NCBI GenBank assembly: GCA_030145625.1
Contig: JAQYVF010000017.1
Span: forward strand, 1 to 64,000
DNA length: 64,000 bases
Direction of reading: 5' to 3'
Origin: Desulfocapsa sp.
GTDB lineage: Bacteria; Desulfobacterota; Desulfobulbia; Desulfobulbales; Desulfocapsaceae
Part shown: piece after piece, positions 52,764 to 61,817 of the stretch
Layout of the letters: the number at the start of each line of letters is the position of its first letter
Position numbering within the stretch: position 1 is the stretch's first letter
Made by a program: the position numbers and the translations under genes
The notes under the pieces: generated by a model
The model's input: the letters and a program-made list of their open reading frames with translations, nothing else
What the model was told of the DNA's origin: nothing
Database searches by the model: none

Positions 52764-53648
52764 ATGTCCCCCGGTAAACCAAAAATCATCAGCGTCTTTT
52801 TGATGCCACTCGTTGCCTTGCTTGCAGTGGCTGTAGATATCGGTTTAATCATCGTATCAGTAGTTGTGTTTGGGGGGGACGTTGGTATTGGTGCTCAGCT
52901 GTTGATAAATCTGGGTGCTATTTTCATCGCCATTAGCTGTTACTACTTGTTAAACAAGTACCTGTTACACAATACATTGGAATCCTTGTTGGATGGAGAG
53001 CGCGTACCATCTTTATGGCAGTTTGTTTTTTGGGTTTCAATGAGCGTTGTTATTATTGCAACGGTAATTCTGGTCTATTTCGCTGTGGGCGGTGTAACAG
53101 TTACTACTCTTGGGAGTTCAATCGCTCTTGGCCTTGCAGCCACATTCGTAGCTTCACTTTTCCCGGGTGTGATAGAAGAGCTCTCCTACCGCTATTTTAT
53201 GTACGGCTATTTCCGCACTGTGGTCCCCAAAATTTGGGCAGTTTTAATTTCTGGTTTGATTTTTGGTTCACTCCATCTAAATCAGGTTACTTCTACTATA
53301 GCGGGTATCCAAATTTTAGTTGCAGCTATCTGTGTCAGTTTTCTGTTCACCGCTATCTATGAAGCAACCGGTTCGATCTGGACGAGTGCTGTATTTCATG
53401 TGATTTGGGACATGGCTACGGAGCGTGACGGACTTCATCTTACAAACCTGCTCAATATTGGAGACGAGGTTCGTTATGGTCAACTTGAAGTAACCATTCA
53501 GGCCGACAATATTTTTCTTTCTGGAGGTGAATTTGGGGTGGAAACAGCTATTCCCACGATGTTGGTCTATGTCTGCACGGCCGTATTGATTTGGCGATTC
53601 CGTTCCAAGTTAGCAATAAAGGGTACTTCAGGTTTAGGCGTACTTTAA
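52764..53648 (+). CDS. CPBP family intramembrane protease
   Basis: A 294-residue membrane protein; the ATG at 52764 has a GGAG site, whereas the longer frame starts in duplicated non-coding DNA. About eight transmembrane helices. The CPBP (CAAX/Abi) glutamic protease motifs are present: EELSYRYFMYGYF (EExxxR), the histidine of LIFGSLHLN and the histidine of AVFHVIWDM. The family includes prenyl-protein proteases and bacteriocin-immunity or anti-sigma-factor proteases; the substrate is unknown. It follows the amidohydrolase-like gene and may be read from the same transcript. Confidence 0.85.
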   Translation: MSPGKPKIISVFLMPLVALLAVAVDIGLIIVSVVVFGGDVGIGAQLLINLGAIFIAISCYYLLNKYLLHNTLESLLDGERVPSLWQFVFWVSMSVVIIATVILVYFAVGGVTVTTLGSSIALGLAATFVASLFPGVIEELSYRYFMYGYFRTVVPKIWAVLISGLIFGSLHLNQVTSTIAGIQILVAAICVSFLFTAIYEATGSIWTSAVFHVIWDMATERDGLHLTNLLNIGDEVRYGQLEVTIQADNIFLSGGEFGVETAIPTMLVYVCTAVLIWRFRSKLAIKGTSGLGVL

Positions 53649-53729
53649 CTCAAAATTAAATGGAATAAAGTGTGGACATGTAGTCCTTATCAAAGCGACC
53701 AAGCAAAAGATAAGAAGGGTTCTCCATAC

Positions 53730-53918
53730 ATGTCCACGAGTTTATTCTGTCATGGGTTTGGTATTGTTGGGTATCGCCATATCAAGACCGTTACGTATAG
53801 AATATCCAGGTGTTTGGTACCATGTGATGAATCGTGGAAGGAGAAGGAAGGATATCTTCCTAGACCCAAAAATTATGAGGCCTTCATGAAGGTCGTGCAA
53901 GAGACCTCATCCTTCTGA
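53730..53918 (+). pseudogene. Fused ISL3 and REP-associated transposase fragments
   Basis: 53730-53790 encodes the typical start of an ISL3 transposase (MSTSLFCHGFGIVGYRHIKT). It is joined to RIEYPGVWYHVMNRGRRRKD and IFLDPK of a Y1/REP-associated transposase (53794 onward), which needs a frameshift at the AAAAA near 53868 to continue as NYEAFMKVVQETSSF and stop. A perfect palindrome follows at 53927. Confidence 0.65.
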
Positions 53919-53926
53919 AGGGGCAA

Positions 53927-53949
53927 CAGGGGACACATTGTGTCCCCTG
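53927..53949. repeat. REP-type perfect palindrome
   Basis: CAGGGGACAC, ATT, GTGTCCCCTG: a 10-bp perfect stem with a 3-base loop directly downstream of a Y1 transposase remnant. GGGGACA-type palindromes commonly accompany REP-associated transposases. It may also act as a transcription barrier for the convergent gene ending at 53979. Confidence 0.7.
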
Positions 53950-53978
53950 ATTTTCACTCAGTTGCCGTTGGATACCTA

Positions 53979-54794
53979 CTATTGAATGAGGAAAAATCCC
54001 GCCTCTGTGATAATAGCATCACCACTTTTACTCTGCATGAATTCTATAAATTTTTTCACATTTCCCTTTGGAGTCCCTTTGGTGTAGAAATACATCGGTT
54101 GCTGGTAGAGGCATTTGCCCGAGCTAACGTTTTCCTGATTGATAGTGACAGGCTCTCCATCAAAGACTATGTCCAATATTTTTACATCCTTTTTATTCGC
54201 CACGTTGGCATGGGAGAGCCAGCCAATGCTAACCGGAAATGACTTTACTTTCTGATAGACATGGGGTGGTACATCGACAGTTATAGAATTTTTTGGAAGT
54301 GTATCAAAACCAATGATTTTTCGCATGTTTTTATAATGGATAGCTTTCACAGGTGGGGATATAATAATAATTTTCTTACCTTCAGGCCCCCCTATCTCGC
54401 CCCATTGACTCAAGGAGCCTTTCAATATTTCAGTTATCTGAGTTAATTCGATCTTTGTGATCGGATTCGATTGATGAACGATAAAGGCACCGGTATCCAG
54501 AAACAATTTTGTTTCAACGAGTCCTTTCTTTTTCTCATCTTCTTTTAGGGGGCGTCCCCCGCCGGCAATATCGCACTCACCGGCCAGTAGTTTATTTATG
54601 CCAAAAGCGGTGTGCTTACCTTTTAAATCAAACTTGATTCCTTCCTTGGCTTCAAATTCCGTTGCTGCCTTATTCATGATCGCTTTTAGAATTGTCGAAG
54701 AGCCGTTATATCTAATCGTTTCTTGCGCTTCGGAAAAAGCGACCGAGTAAAATACAACCAATACAGTTATCGCTACAACCCATCTCTTATTCAT
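53979..54794 (-). CDS. PstS-like periplasmic substrate-binding protein
   Basis: A 271-residue exported protein; the ATG at 54794 has a GAAGGAG site. The signal peptide is about 1-24. The mature protein begins ETIRYNGSSTILKAIMNKAA, which resembles the phosphate-loop start of PstS-like proteins ('GSTTVxPI'). ECDIAGGGRPLKEDE matches the second anion-binding segment ('DIGxSSRxxxxxE'), and the later PPVKAIHYKNMRKI and YFYTKGTPKGNVKKFIEFMQ follow the family plan. No pstCAB genes are adjacent, so it could be a lone binding protein for phosphate or another oxyanion. Confidence 0.8.
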   Translation of the reverse strand: MNKRWVVAITVLVVFYSVAFSEAQETIRYNGSSTILKAIMNKAATEFEAKEGIKFDLKGKHTAFGINKLLAGECDIAGGGRPLKEDEKKKGLVETKLFLDTGAFIVHQSNPITKIELTQITEILKGSLSQWGEIGGPEGKKIIIISPPVKAIHYKNMRKIIGFDTLPKNSITVDVPPHVYQKVKSFPVSIGWLSHANVANKKDVKILDIVFDGEPVTINQENVSSGKCLYQQPMYFYTKGTPKGNVKKFIEFMQSKSGDAIITEAGFFLIQ

Positions 54795-55212
54795 AATTTG
54801 CTCCTTCACTCCATAGTTGTCAGGTAGGAATAACTCGGCTAGCTGTTACAAAAAACCCTTTACATTCAACCCATTATACTTTCCTCCTAAACCTCCTTTT
54901 TCTAGTTACACCTAATAAAGCTGACTTAAATGAATCGGACCCTTTTTCGCTGCTTTTCTGACCTACCTGTTGTTTTCTTGCTACCTATTTTGATAACACC
55001 GGATCCAACTTCAGCAACATTAACGTTTCTAACTATTACACAGAATGGTAACAAAAAAGTCAACATGTTCTCGAAAGTAATAAAAGGGTTCAGATTTAAC
55101 CTCCACCAGTTTAACGGACTTTTTCAATCAAAGGTAAATGCCTCTCAAAGGTGCATCCCAGCAGGTCATGAGGCCTTAAAAAACACCGTTGCTGTGCTAG
55201 GCTCAGCCTATT
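54795..55212. other. Intergenic region, no gene seen
   Basis: AT-rich; presumably the promoter of the leftward binding-protein gene. No RNA or repeat was identified. Confidence 0.4.
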
Positions 55213-55721
55213 GTGGTCAGACCACTACGACTAGAATTTTCCGGAGCGCTATACCACATAACTTCTCACGACAATGCGCAGCAAGACATTTACATAACTG
55301 ATGAGAACCGCAAAGAATTTTTAATGATTATTGCAGATGTCCTTGATCACTATAAGTGGATTTGTCATGCTTGTTTGATGACCAACCATTACACCTCTTG
55401 AGCGAGACAAACGATCCAAATCGTTCTTTAGGAATGCGTCAACTGAATGGTCGATACACTCAGGTATTTAACCGGACTCACCGACAAGTCGGCCATGTTT
55501 TCCAGGGGCGTTATAAATGCAGGTACTGTTGGAGGAAAAAAAAGGACCTCAAGGAGATTCTCAAGAAGCAGAGATACCCAGGGCGCCAGAGTCTTGAGAA
55601 GATATTCAGGCGGGTTGCTGATAAAAAAGAGAGCATTGCAACGATAGAGAATGCAGTACAATTGAACATTATCCTTGCAAAGAAAAAGATCCTTTTTCTA
55701 ATGGAGAAGTATATACCATGA
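55213..55721 (+). pseudogene. REP-associated tyrosine transposase, frameshifted and deleted
   Basis: Starts GTG with VRPLRLEFSGALYHITSHDN, the usual opening of Y1/REP-associated transposases, and continues to CHACLMTNHY (the HUH region). It shifts frame at about 55390 to LLSETNDPNRSLGMRQLNGR and HRQVGHVFQGRYK, then loses an internal segment before the C-terminal piece QRYPGRQSLEKIF. No active protein is expected. A copy of the 27-bp repeat lies at its end. Confidence 0.85.
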
Positions 55722-55745
55722 CAAGGGGCCTTTTAATGAGTGCCC
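55719..55745 (-). repeat. 27-bp dispersed repeat, copy 2 (inverted)
   Basis: The minus strand reads GGGCACTCATTAAAA then GGCCCCTTGTCA, related to 32576-32602 and 56928-56954. It overlaps the last bases of the transposase remnant. Confidence 0.6.
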
Positions 55746-55785
55746 CCGTATCATCTTTGAGAAATTTCTCAGTATCGATTTTAAA

Positions 55786-56748
55786 TTAAACAGTTACAGG
55801 AGTAAGAGGGGCTTTCCCTTGGAGTACATTAGCAATATTGGTACATGCTAATAATGACATCTCTTCTCTTGCCTTGAGAGTCGCTGAACCTATGTGTGGA
55901 GTAATAACAACATTCTCGAAGTTATAAAGTTCATGGGTTGAAGGAAGTGGTTCTGGAGAAGTTACATCCAGCCCTGCCCCAAAGAGTTTTTGGGATTTAA
56001 TGGCATTGATCAAGGCCTCCTGATCGACAATTTCCCCTCGTGCCGTATTTATAATAATTGCCCCCTCTTTTACATGGGAAAATAATGATTCATTAAAAAG
56101 TTTTGCTGTAGCAGAATTAAGAGGGCAGTGAATAGAAATAACATCACTTTGGGAGACCAGCTCTTGGAGTTGAGATTGTGTTGCATCATAACGTTGTTCA
56201 AAAGCAGGTTTTCTGGAACGTGAATAATACAGGATATCGCTCTTAAAGGCTCCTCTGCACATTCTTGCAAATTCACAACCAATACGGCCAGCACCTATAA
56301 TTCCAACTGTGCTGTTGTGAAGAGATTTACCCAGAAAACCAAGCGGTTCCCATCCTGTCCATTTGCCAATATTTGCATTTTTATGAGCAGGTATAACTTT
56401 TCTCGCCACACAGAGCAAAAGAGAGAAAGCCAGCTCTGCAGTGGCCTCTGTCAGCACATCTGGTGTATTTGTGACGGTTATCCCGTGTGCCTTTGCATGG
56501 GCGATGTCAATATTGTTATAGCCAACAGCAAACTGTGAAATAATTTTCAAGTGATTGCATTGTTCAAGAAAATCGGCGTCAACATCATCAGTTAACATCG
56601 TCAACAACGCTTGGCAGTTCTTAGCTTCTTTAATTAACTGTTGCTTGGAAAGGTCGGAAACCTTGTTAATTGTAACATGATGTCCCGTTTCCTCTAAAAG
56701 CCTTATTCCTGATTGTGGTATCTCTTTTGTACAAAATATCTTTGCCAT
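55786..56748 (-). CDS. D-2-hydroxyacid dehydrogenase (glyoxylate/hydroxypyruvate reductase type)
   Basis: A 320-residue NAD(P)-dependent enzyme that reduces 2-keto acids. The N-terminal catalytic half has ISQFAVGYNNIDIAHAKAHG. The Rossmann domain has VGIIGAGRIGCEFARM (GxGxxG, near 148-153) followed by YYSRSRKP, where the absence of Asp at the strand end and the SRSR sequence suggest NADP preference (inference). The catalytic Arg is in INTARGEIV, the Glu in the SPEPLP region and the His in ITPHIGSATLKAR. It matches GyaR/glycerate dehydrogenase-like members best. Monocistronic. Confidence 0.92.
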   Translation of the reverse strand: MAKIFCTKEIPQSGIRLLEETGHHVTINKVSDLSKQQLIKEAKNCQALLTMLTDDVDADFLEQCNHLKIISQFAVGYNNIDIAHAKAHGITVTNTPDVLTEATAELAFSLLLCVARKVIPAHKNANIGKWTGWEPLGFLGKSLHNSTVGIIGAGRIGCEFARMCRGAFKSDILYYSRSRKPAFEQRYDATQSQLQELVSQSDVISIHCPLNSATAKLFNESLFSHVKEGAIIINTARGEIVDQEALINAIKSQKLFGAGLDVTSPEPLPSTHELYNFENVVITPHIGSATLKAREEMSLLACTNIANVLQGKAPLTPVTV

Positions 56749-57076
56749 TGTTGATCACTTATTCCTGTAAGACACGGTCTCTTTGTATCATATAATATAT
56801 GATATTAGCCAGTTATCCTCACAACCAGTCTTCTAGAGAAGAAAGAAGCCCTGTTGTGAGATCCATTATTACATGACTCGTCTCTTTTGGCTACTCTCTT
56901 GGTGACATAACATTACAAGTATCTTGGGTCACCCATTAAAAGATCCCTTGTCAAGGTATTGAAAAGTGGCGGAGATAAACAGAAAAAAACAAAACTCCTG
57001 GCCGTTTGTCATGCTGTCCAGACGTGCCCACTGAATTATTGAGGAGTCATTCCGTACAAAAGATAGCGTTGCCGAT
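56749..57076. other. Intergenic region with one dispersed repeat
   Basis: Holds copy 3 of the 27-bp repeat (56928-56954) and no recognisable gene or RNA. Confidence 0.45.
56928..56954 (+). repeat. 27-bp dispersed repeat, copy 3
   Basis: GTCACCCATTAAAAGATCCC then TTGTCAA; same orientation as copy 1 (32576-32602). Confidence 0.6.
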
Positions 57077-57571
57077 TTACATAGGAACATAGGCATAGCC
57101 TCTGTTTTGATAGGCGGCCATTGAGAGGTAACTATTTTTTACCACGGTGAGCTCAGGAAGAAAATCGTCTCGTTCGATGTCGAATAATTCGGCACTTAGG
57201 CCGCATTGTTCCATGTGTATTCCGAGTGTAACAAGAGTTTGTATTTTTAGTTTAATCTTTGTTTTTATGGGAAGATCCTCTTCGTCGAGATATTCATCGT
57301 CTTTGGTGACGAAAAGACTGGCCTGGCTGCGAAAGCCGACAATGAAGAGTGGCTTGAGACCTTGTTGACGTGCTTGTTCATAGGTGTCTTTAATCCAGAC
57401 GAGTCGTTTTTCCAGCTTGGCAGCCGAATCTGCCTTTATATCGAAATAGACCTTCAGCTCAGATAGGGTGCCAAGTGCTGGCATGGTATTTTGGTCTTGT
57501 GATGAGGCTGTCTGTGGAAGAAGAAAAAGACTAAGAAACAGAGTAATCAGAAGTGAAGTGTAATGAAGCAT
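57077..57571 (-). CDS. Exported DsrE-like protein
   Basis: A 164-residue protein with a signal peptide (about 1-24, ending ASS). The mature part follows the DsrE/DsrF-like fold plan: a first strand LKVYFDIKADSAAKLEKRLV, a second GLKPLFIVGFRSQASLFVTK, a cysteine-bearing strand TLGIHMEQCGLSAELFDIER, and the characteristic ending 'VKNSYLSMAAYQNRGYAYVP'. Relatives carry or relay sulfur on that cysteine (here in MEQCGL). Export to the periplasm is notable, since classical DsrE is cytoplasmic. No dsr genes are adjacent. A periplasmic sulfur-handling role is an inference. Confidence 0.65.
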   Translation of the reverse strand: MLHYTSLLITLFLSLFLLPQTASSQDQNTMPALGTLSELKVYFDIKADSAAKLEKRLVWIKDTYEQARQQGLKPLFIVGFRSQASLFVTKDDEYLDEEDLPIKTKIKLKIQTLVTLGIHMEQCGLSAELFDIERDDFLPELTVVKNSYLSMAAYQNRGYAYVPM

Positions 57572-57845
57572 AATGTGCCTCCTTTTGTATTATATCCGCT
57601 TTGCTGCAGTGAAAGGAAAACCGTACGCCATGTCAAAATGTATTTTGTGCAATAAAGATCTTCTTGTTTTTGCTTGCTCTGGAGTGATGTAAGAGAAATG
57701 ATAAGCATTGGTTTGTGTAATGCAATTTTACTCCTGACATCTTTGTTGGGTTGGCGAAGAGACGCAGGTAGTTGGTAATCATTATTGACTGGTGTTCAAT
57801 TGTCCTTATGGTAGTAAGAATACTTTCAATGTAAGGAGTAGAAAA

Positions 57846-59063
57846 ATGACACATTCCAAAGGTTCAAAAATTCTACTGTTCAGCACCATTGCCGCATACT
57901 GCCTCATAGGCGTTGAGATCATTATTATGATCTCCCCTTTTGCGCTCTATTTCTATTCTGTCTATGCGCCGGTTCTCCAGTATTTGTCATCTTCTTCATA
58001 TCTGAGTTGGACCACTGAGTTTTTTCTTCCCCATATGGTTTTTACCCATGACCCTGTCATCATCGGGATTTCCTACTTCCAGGTCTTCCTCGTTATCGGC
58101 CTGTTGCTCTTTTTTTCTGCCGCCATTCCGCTCTATTATGGGCGTTTTACCAATAAGGGTATTGTAGCGTTCAGTTTTTATGCAAAAACACGGCATCCAC
58201 AGTATCTCTTCCTGGCGATTTCCGGCTTTGGCCTCCTCCTCTACTGGCCACGTTTTCTCATCCTGATCATGTATGTGAACATGCTCTTTGTCTATTATCT
58301 TCTTGCGCGCAATGAAGAGTGGCGGATGAAGCAAGAGGCGCCTGGGGAGTATGAAAAGTACATGCAGACCACTCCCATGTTTCTCCCTGGAGAACCAGGA
58401 GGAAAGATATACAAGCTGCTCTTCTCCTGGATACAACCGAAGTGGCTGGGGTTGTTGGTAACCTATTGTCTGGTCCTGGTACTCTCTGTTTCCCTTGCCA
58501 TGGCAATGAGAAGTTATACGGTGAGCAGGCTTCAGACAGTGTCGTTGGACAGGACCACCTTATTGCCCATCTTTCCTCGTCCAGTTGATGAGGTGAGGGA
58601 GTTGTATCAGGCGGTTGTTGCTTCTGAAGAGTTTCAAAAGGCTGTGGTAGAAGGGGAACGTGCAAATATGGCCTATATCTTTCCAGGGGATTTTTTTCTT
58701 ACCGCCCTTGTCACAGACAGGGATAGACGATTCTCAGATGATATTGTTGAACGGTTTCCAGAGGTCCTGGAGTGGCACAAACATAAATTTAACGGAGGCC
58801 TTGGCAAATTTTTCCGGATTTTTCACAACTATACGAAAACCCTGGGAAGTATGGAGACAGATAGTGAGGTAGATCGATTGGTCTTTGTCCGGGTGGAAGA
58901 CCTACAGGGTAGGTTGTTGCGGCCTGATGAACTTTTTGCCATTGGCGCCAAGAGACGTCCTGTTTTGATTGTGGATGTGGATAGTTTTGATCATACAGTA
59001 CTTTCAGTAATCTATGCCTCTGGTAAGCATAAATGGGGTACAATGACCATGCCCTCATTTTAG
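57846..59063 (+). CDS. ICMT/PEMT-like membrane methyltransferase family protein
   Basis: A 405-residue membrane protein; the ATG at 57846 has an AAGGAG site. Five or six transmembrane helices occupy about 1-235. The isoprenylcysteine carboxyl-methyltransferase-like signature is present at about 110-175: KTRHPQYLFLAISGFGLLLY followed by ARNEEWRMKQEAPGEYEKYM. The C-terminal about 180 residues form a soluble domain (FPRPVDEVRELYQAVVASEE, RPDELFAIGAKRRPVLIVDV) that I do not recognise. Lipid or quinone methylation or a related membrane modification is possible. It stands apart from its neighbours; the following DNA is an ISL3 remnant. Confidence 0.75.
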   Translation: MTHSKGSKILLFSTIAAYCLIGVEIIIMISPFALYFYSVYAPVLQYLSSSSYLSWTTEFFLPHMVFTHDPVIIGISYFQVFLVIGLLLFFSAAIPLYYGRFTNKGIVAFSFYAKTRHPQYLFLAISGFGLLLYWPRFLILIMYVNMLFVYYLLARNEEWRMKQEAPGEYEKYMQTTPMFLPGEPGGKIYKLLFSWIQPKWLGLLVTYCLVLVLSVSLAMAMRSYTVSRLQTVSLDRTTLLPIFPRPVDEVRELYQAVVASEEFQKAVVEGERANMAYIFPGDFFLTALVTDRDRRFSDDIVERFPEVLEWHKHKFNGGLGKFFRIFHNYTKTLGSMETDSEVDRLVFVRVEDLQGRLLRPDELFAIGAKRRPVLIVDVDSFDHTVLSVIYASGKHKWGTMTMPSF

Positions 59064-59066
59064 CTG

Positions 59067-59618
59067 ACAAGAAATCACTTTGCCAAGCAAGCGGTCAGGA
59101 AAAGTAAATCAACACTTCGCTGTCCCTGTTGTAACGGAAGACACGTCAACAGGCGCGGCAGCTTGCTGCGATGGTTCCAGACTCTGCCAATTGGCAGAAA
59201 AACGTTTTATGTCACACTCCATGTTCCAAGACTTGAATGCCATGACTGCGGCATTGTTCAGCAGATTAAAATCGGCTTTGCCAATCCACGCCGGACATAT
59301 ATCAAATCGTTTGAACGATACGCCCTGGAGTTATCACACCATATGACTACCAAAGACACTGCCAGTCACCTTGGTGTCAGCTGGGATGTAGTGAAGGATA
59401 TTCAAAAACGATATCTCTCAAAACGCTACGCCAAGCTCAGACTGACAGATCTGGAACTCATTGCCATTGACGAAATTTCCATCGGTAAAGGGCACCGTTA
59501 CCTTACCGTAGTGCTTGATTTTCTTACAGGTACTTGTTTTTTCGGTGACTATAGTATAGTCACATCTATTTTTCTCTTGGAAAATCCGAAAAATGATTTT
59601 TTACACACGAAACATTGA
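59067..59618 (+). pseudogene. ISL3 family transposase, truncated both ends
   Basis: The frame runs from about 59073 with RNHFAKQAVRKSKSTLRCPCC (zinc-finger cysteines), then LPIGRKTFYVTLHVPRLECH, ELSHHMTTKDTASHLGVSWD and the catalytic-core entry LIAIDEISIGKGHRYLTVVL, ending abruptly at 59618. Full ISL3 transposases exceed 400 residues, so the N-terminus and most of the core are missing. Confidence 0.85.
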
Positions 59619-59699
59619 AGGCGGTTGAATATTTTTTCAGCCGCCTTTGCTTTTATGGAATTCCTGATTTAATAGAGCCACTTGAAGTTAAAAATAAAA

Positions 59700-59765
59700 C
59701 GAGGACAGACTACAATATTCGTGAAACTTCTTAAGTTTCAATTAAAAACATGGCCTGTCCCCTGT
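59700..59765. repeat. REP/RAYT-type imperfect inverted repeat
   Basis: CGAGGACAGACTACA at the left and CATGGCCTGTCCCCTG at the right pair imperfectly (GRGGACAG...CTGTCCCC) around an AT-rich loop. The same GGGGACA core as at 53927. Confidence 0.5.
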
Positions 59766-59830
59766 TATTACGATAAAATTCAAATGCAGCTCGCAAAACA
59801 GAACCATCCACCTTCACAGGGAGGGCAAAA

Positions 59831-60865
59831 ATGGACGTACTTCCAGCTACCTATGCCGGTCGAATTCTCACTGGCGATTACAGCCGCACTTTGCAGGAAC
59901 GAACATTTTCTATTATCAAAGCATCACAACAGTTTGACAATTACAGTTTTCCCCTGATGCCCTATATCACAGCTTGGAACCAGGAGGACAACACCATCTG
60001 GTATGAATTTGTGGGACAACAGCTTATGGATCTACTGGACACAACTCCCGATAACATGTCCAGAGCTTTCAGGAACGCCATTCAGGATCAACGCATATTC
60101 CACTATACCGATGTTTCACAATCCGAAGTGGAAGAAGAGGTCATCACGCGCAACCAGATCTCTGACAAACGTCATAATCTTAGGCAAAATGTTCAGAAAA
60201 ACAAAAAAGTTGAGGCAGTATATCAGATAGCCTTACCCTCGGGGAATACCATATGGCTTAAGGATCGTGGTAAAGTCGAACTCTTCCCTGGTGACAACAT
60301 CACACTGACCCTGGGATGCCTCACCGATGTCTCCAAGGAAATGGAGCAAAAGTTATTTCTTGAGCAGATTGGGTATTTTGACGATCTCACAGGCCTTCCC
60401 AAAAGAAATATTTTGGATAAACTCTTTGAAATTCGCACAGGCGAAAGACAGAGGGGCTATATTAAAGAATTCTCTGTACTCATGATCGATATCGATCATT
60501 TCAAATCAATAAATGACACCTATGGCCACCAGGCAGGAGATTTCATTCTCAAAGAAATGGCGACCCTCATAAGCTCTTTAAAGCGAAAAGAAGAAACTAT
60601 CGGCCGCTATGGCGGAGAAGAATTTTACGGAATATGTCGAGGACCCCTGCAGAGCGGTGTGGAATTAGCGGAACGAATACGTCGCAATATTGAACGTCAT
60701 GTATTTACTCACAACAATAAAGATATCAACATCACCATATCTGCTGGAGTTGCGTCCACCGAGGAAATGGAACAGGGTTCAATGGATACGCTCCTTGCCC
60801 TTGCCGATAAACGCTTATATCAGGCAAAACACCAGGGAAGAAACAAAGTAATAGGAAAAGAATAA
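59831..60865 (+). CDS. PAS-GGDEF diguanylate cyclase
   Basis: A 344-residue soluble protein that probably makes c-di-GMP from GTP. The GGGAGGG site precedes the ATG. The N-terminal about 165 residues contain a PAS-like domain (ITAWNQEDNTIWYEFVGQQL, then PSGNTIWLKDRGKVELFPGD). The GGDEF domain (about 180-340) has DDLTGLPKRNILDKL, the metal-binding VLMIDIDHFKSINDTYGHQA and the active-site RYGGEEFYGI. No RxxD inhibitory site is evident just before the active loop. It could feed the c-di-GMP-I riboswitch at 33105. No membrane segment is seen, so activity is probably regulated through the PAS domain. Confidence 0.92.
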   Translation: MDVLPATYAGRILTGDYSRTLQERTFSIIKASQQFDNYSFPLMPYITAWNQEDNTIWYEFVGQQLMDLLDTTPDNMSRAFRNAIQDQRIFHYTDVSQSEVEEEVITRNQISDKRHNLRQNVQKNKKVEAVYQIALPSGNTIWLKDRGKVELFPGDNITLTLGCLTDVSKEMEQKLFLEQIGYFDDLTGLPKRNILDKLFEIRTGERQRGYIKEFSVLMIDIDHFKSINDTYGHQAGDFILKEMATLISSLKRKEETIGRYGGEEFYGICRGPLQSGVELAERIRRNIERHVFTHNNKDINITISAGVASTEEMEQGSMDTLLALADKRLYQAKHQGRNKVIGKE

Positions 60866-60889
60866 TAGCAGCTTCAAATCTGTTTAAGT

Positions 60890-60915
60890 GTAGTAGTTCA
60901 AACTTAATCTGACAG
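60890..60915 (+). repeat. 26-bp repeat next to IS481 remnant, copy 1
   Basis: GTAGTAGTTCAAACTTAATC then TGACAG; 23 of 26 bases match 62061-62086 in the same orientation. It borders the transposase remnant and may be an element end. Confidence 0.6.
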
Positions 60916-60950
60916 ATGCCAGTTTTGATCAGGTGTCTGTCAGGTCAAAT

Positions 60951-61092
60951 TCAGTTCAGGTTTTTATCCTTCCATATGTTCTTTCCATCTTCAAATGTTT
61001 CCTGTGGTGTGCGGCCACAGCACATTTTCCCTTGATGGGTTCTTTCCTCGTTGTAGTACAGCAACCGTTTGTATCCCCAGTTGTATTGACTT
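60951..61092 (-). pseudogene. IS481-type integrase C-terminal fragment
   Basis: About 45 residues (NWGYKRLLYYNEERTHQGKM, CCGRTPQETFEDGKNIWKDK) match the C-terminus of IS481/IS3-like integrases ('YNxERTHQGKxCxGRTPxETFxDGK'). It lies downstream of the phage-portal remnant on the same strand and probably interrupted it. Confidence 0.75.
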
Positions 61093-61095
61093 TAC

Positions 61096-61569
61096 TCACC
61101 AGCTGTTCAGGGTGCGTGGTTTATGCCAAATGTACAAGAGCTGGACCTGCATCGGTACCAGGATCCTGTCGCCACTGGGTAGAATGTAATCATTTAGCAC
61201 ATCCACAATGCGGCCCAGCACCTCACCGTCTGTAATCATAGACCTGCAGACAGATTCCTCCTGGCCGTAAAAATCTGTGGTCCCATAAAAATCCATCTCT
61301 GCTACAGAATAGGACCACAGCTCCTGCAACTCCTCTTTCTGCTCGGCATTATCCAGCTGCCAGCGTGGAGAGATATCGGTACCAACCAGGTTGGAAACAA
61401 ATGAGTCTATGCCACCACGGGCAAGGGGATTGTTACGATAAGCGTCACGAGAGCGACCGCGCAGGGTGGTAATGGAGTTGTAGAGGGTGTTGGTGGGACC
61501 GCCAAGATTAAGGCCCCAGTCACCGAGGCGACCGGTGTGGTCGAGGATGATACCTGGGGCAGTCATCAC
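61096..61569 (-). pseudogene. Phage portal protein, N-terminal fragment
   Basis: A 157-residue frame matching the start of lambda-type portal proteins: RSRDAYRNNPLARGGIDSFV, then NLVGTDISPRWQL, MDFYGTTDFYGQEESVCRSM, DGEVLGRIVD and VPMQVQLL. It is cut off by the IS481 fragment about a third into the family length. Its start overlaps the upstream gpW-like gene by 4 bp, keeping the phage order. Confidence 0.8.
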
Positions 61570-61817
61570 AGCCCCTTACCGGACGTGATCCGGAATGAAG
61601 TAGCATGATCGCCTGGGTAGTCGAGGGTAGAGAGGATGGACTCCAGCTCACCAATACGCCGGCTCAGATAGGGGGTGTTGATGCGATGGTACTCTGCAGA
61701 GTCACCGTCAACAACGACACGAACAGCAAGCGTGCCGGAGAGGAGTTTTGTGCGGGCAGTACGCAGTGCGGCCAGCTCGTCACGGAATGCCTGTATTTCA
61801 GTATCGGTGTATGCCAT
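61566..61817 (-). CDS. Phage gpW-like head-tail joining protein (remnant prophage)
   Basis: An 83-residue protein (MAYTDTEIQAFRDELAALRT, then VRVVVDGDSAEYHRIN and LSRRIGELESIL), matching small gpW-like phage proteins that sit between terminase and portal genes. It is intact as a frame but stranded without the rest of the phage. It overlaps the portal fragment by 4 bp. Confidence 0.7.
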   Translation of the reverse strand: MAYTDTEIQAFRDELAALRTARTKLLSGTLAVRVVVDGDSAEYHRINTPYLSRRIGELESILSTLDYPGDHATSFRITSGKGL

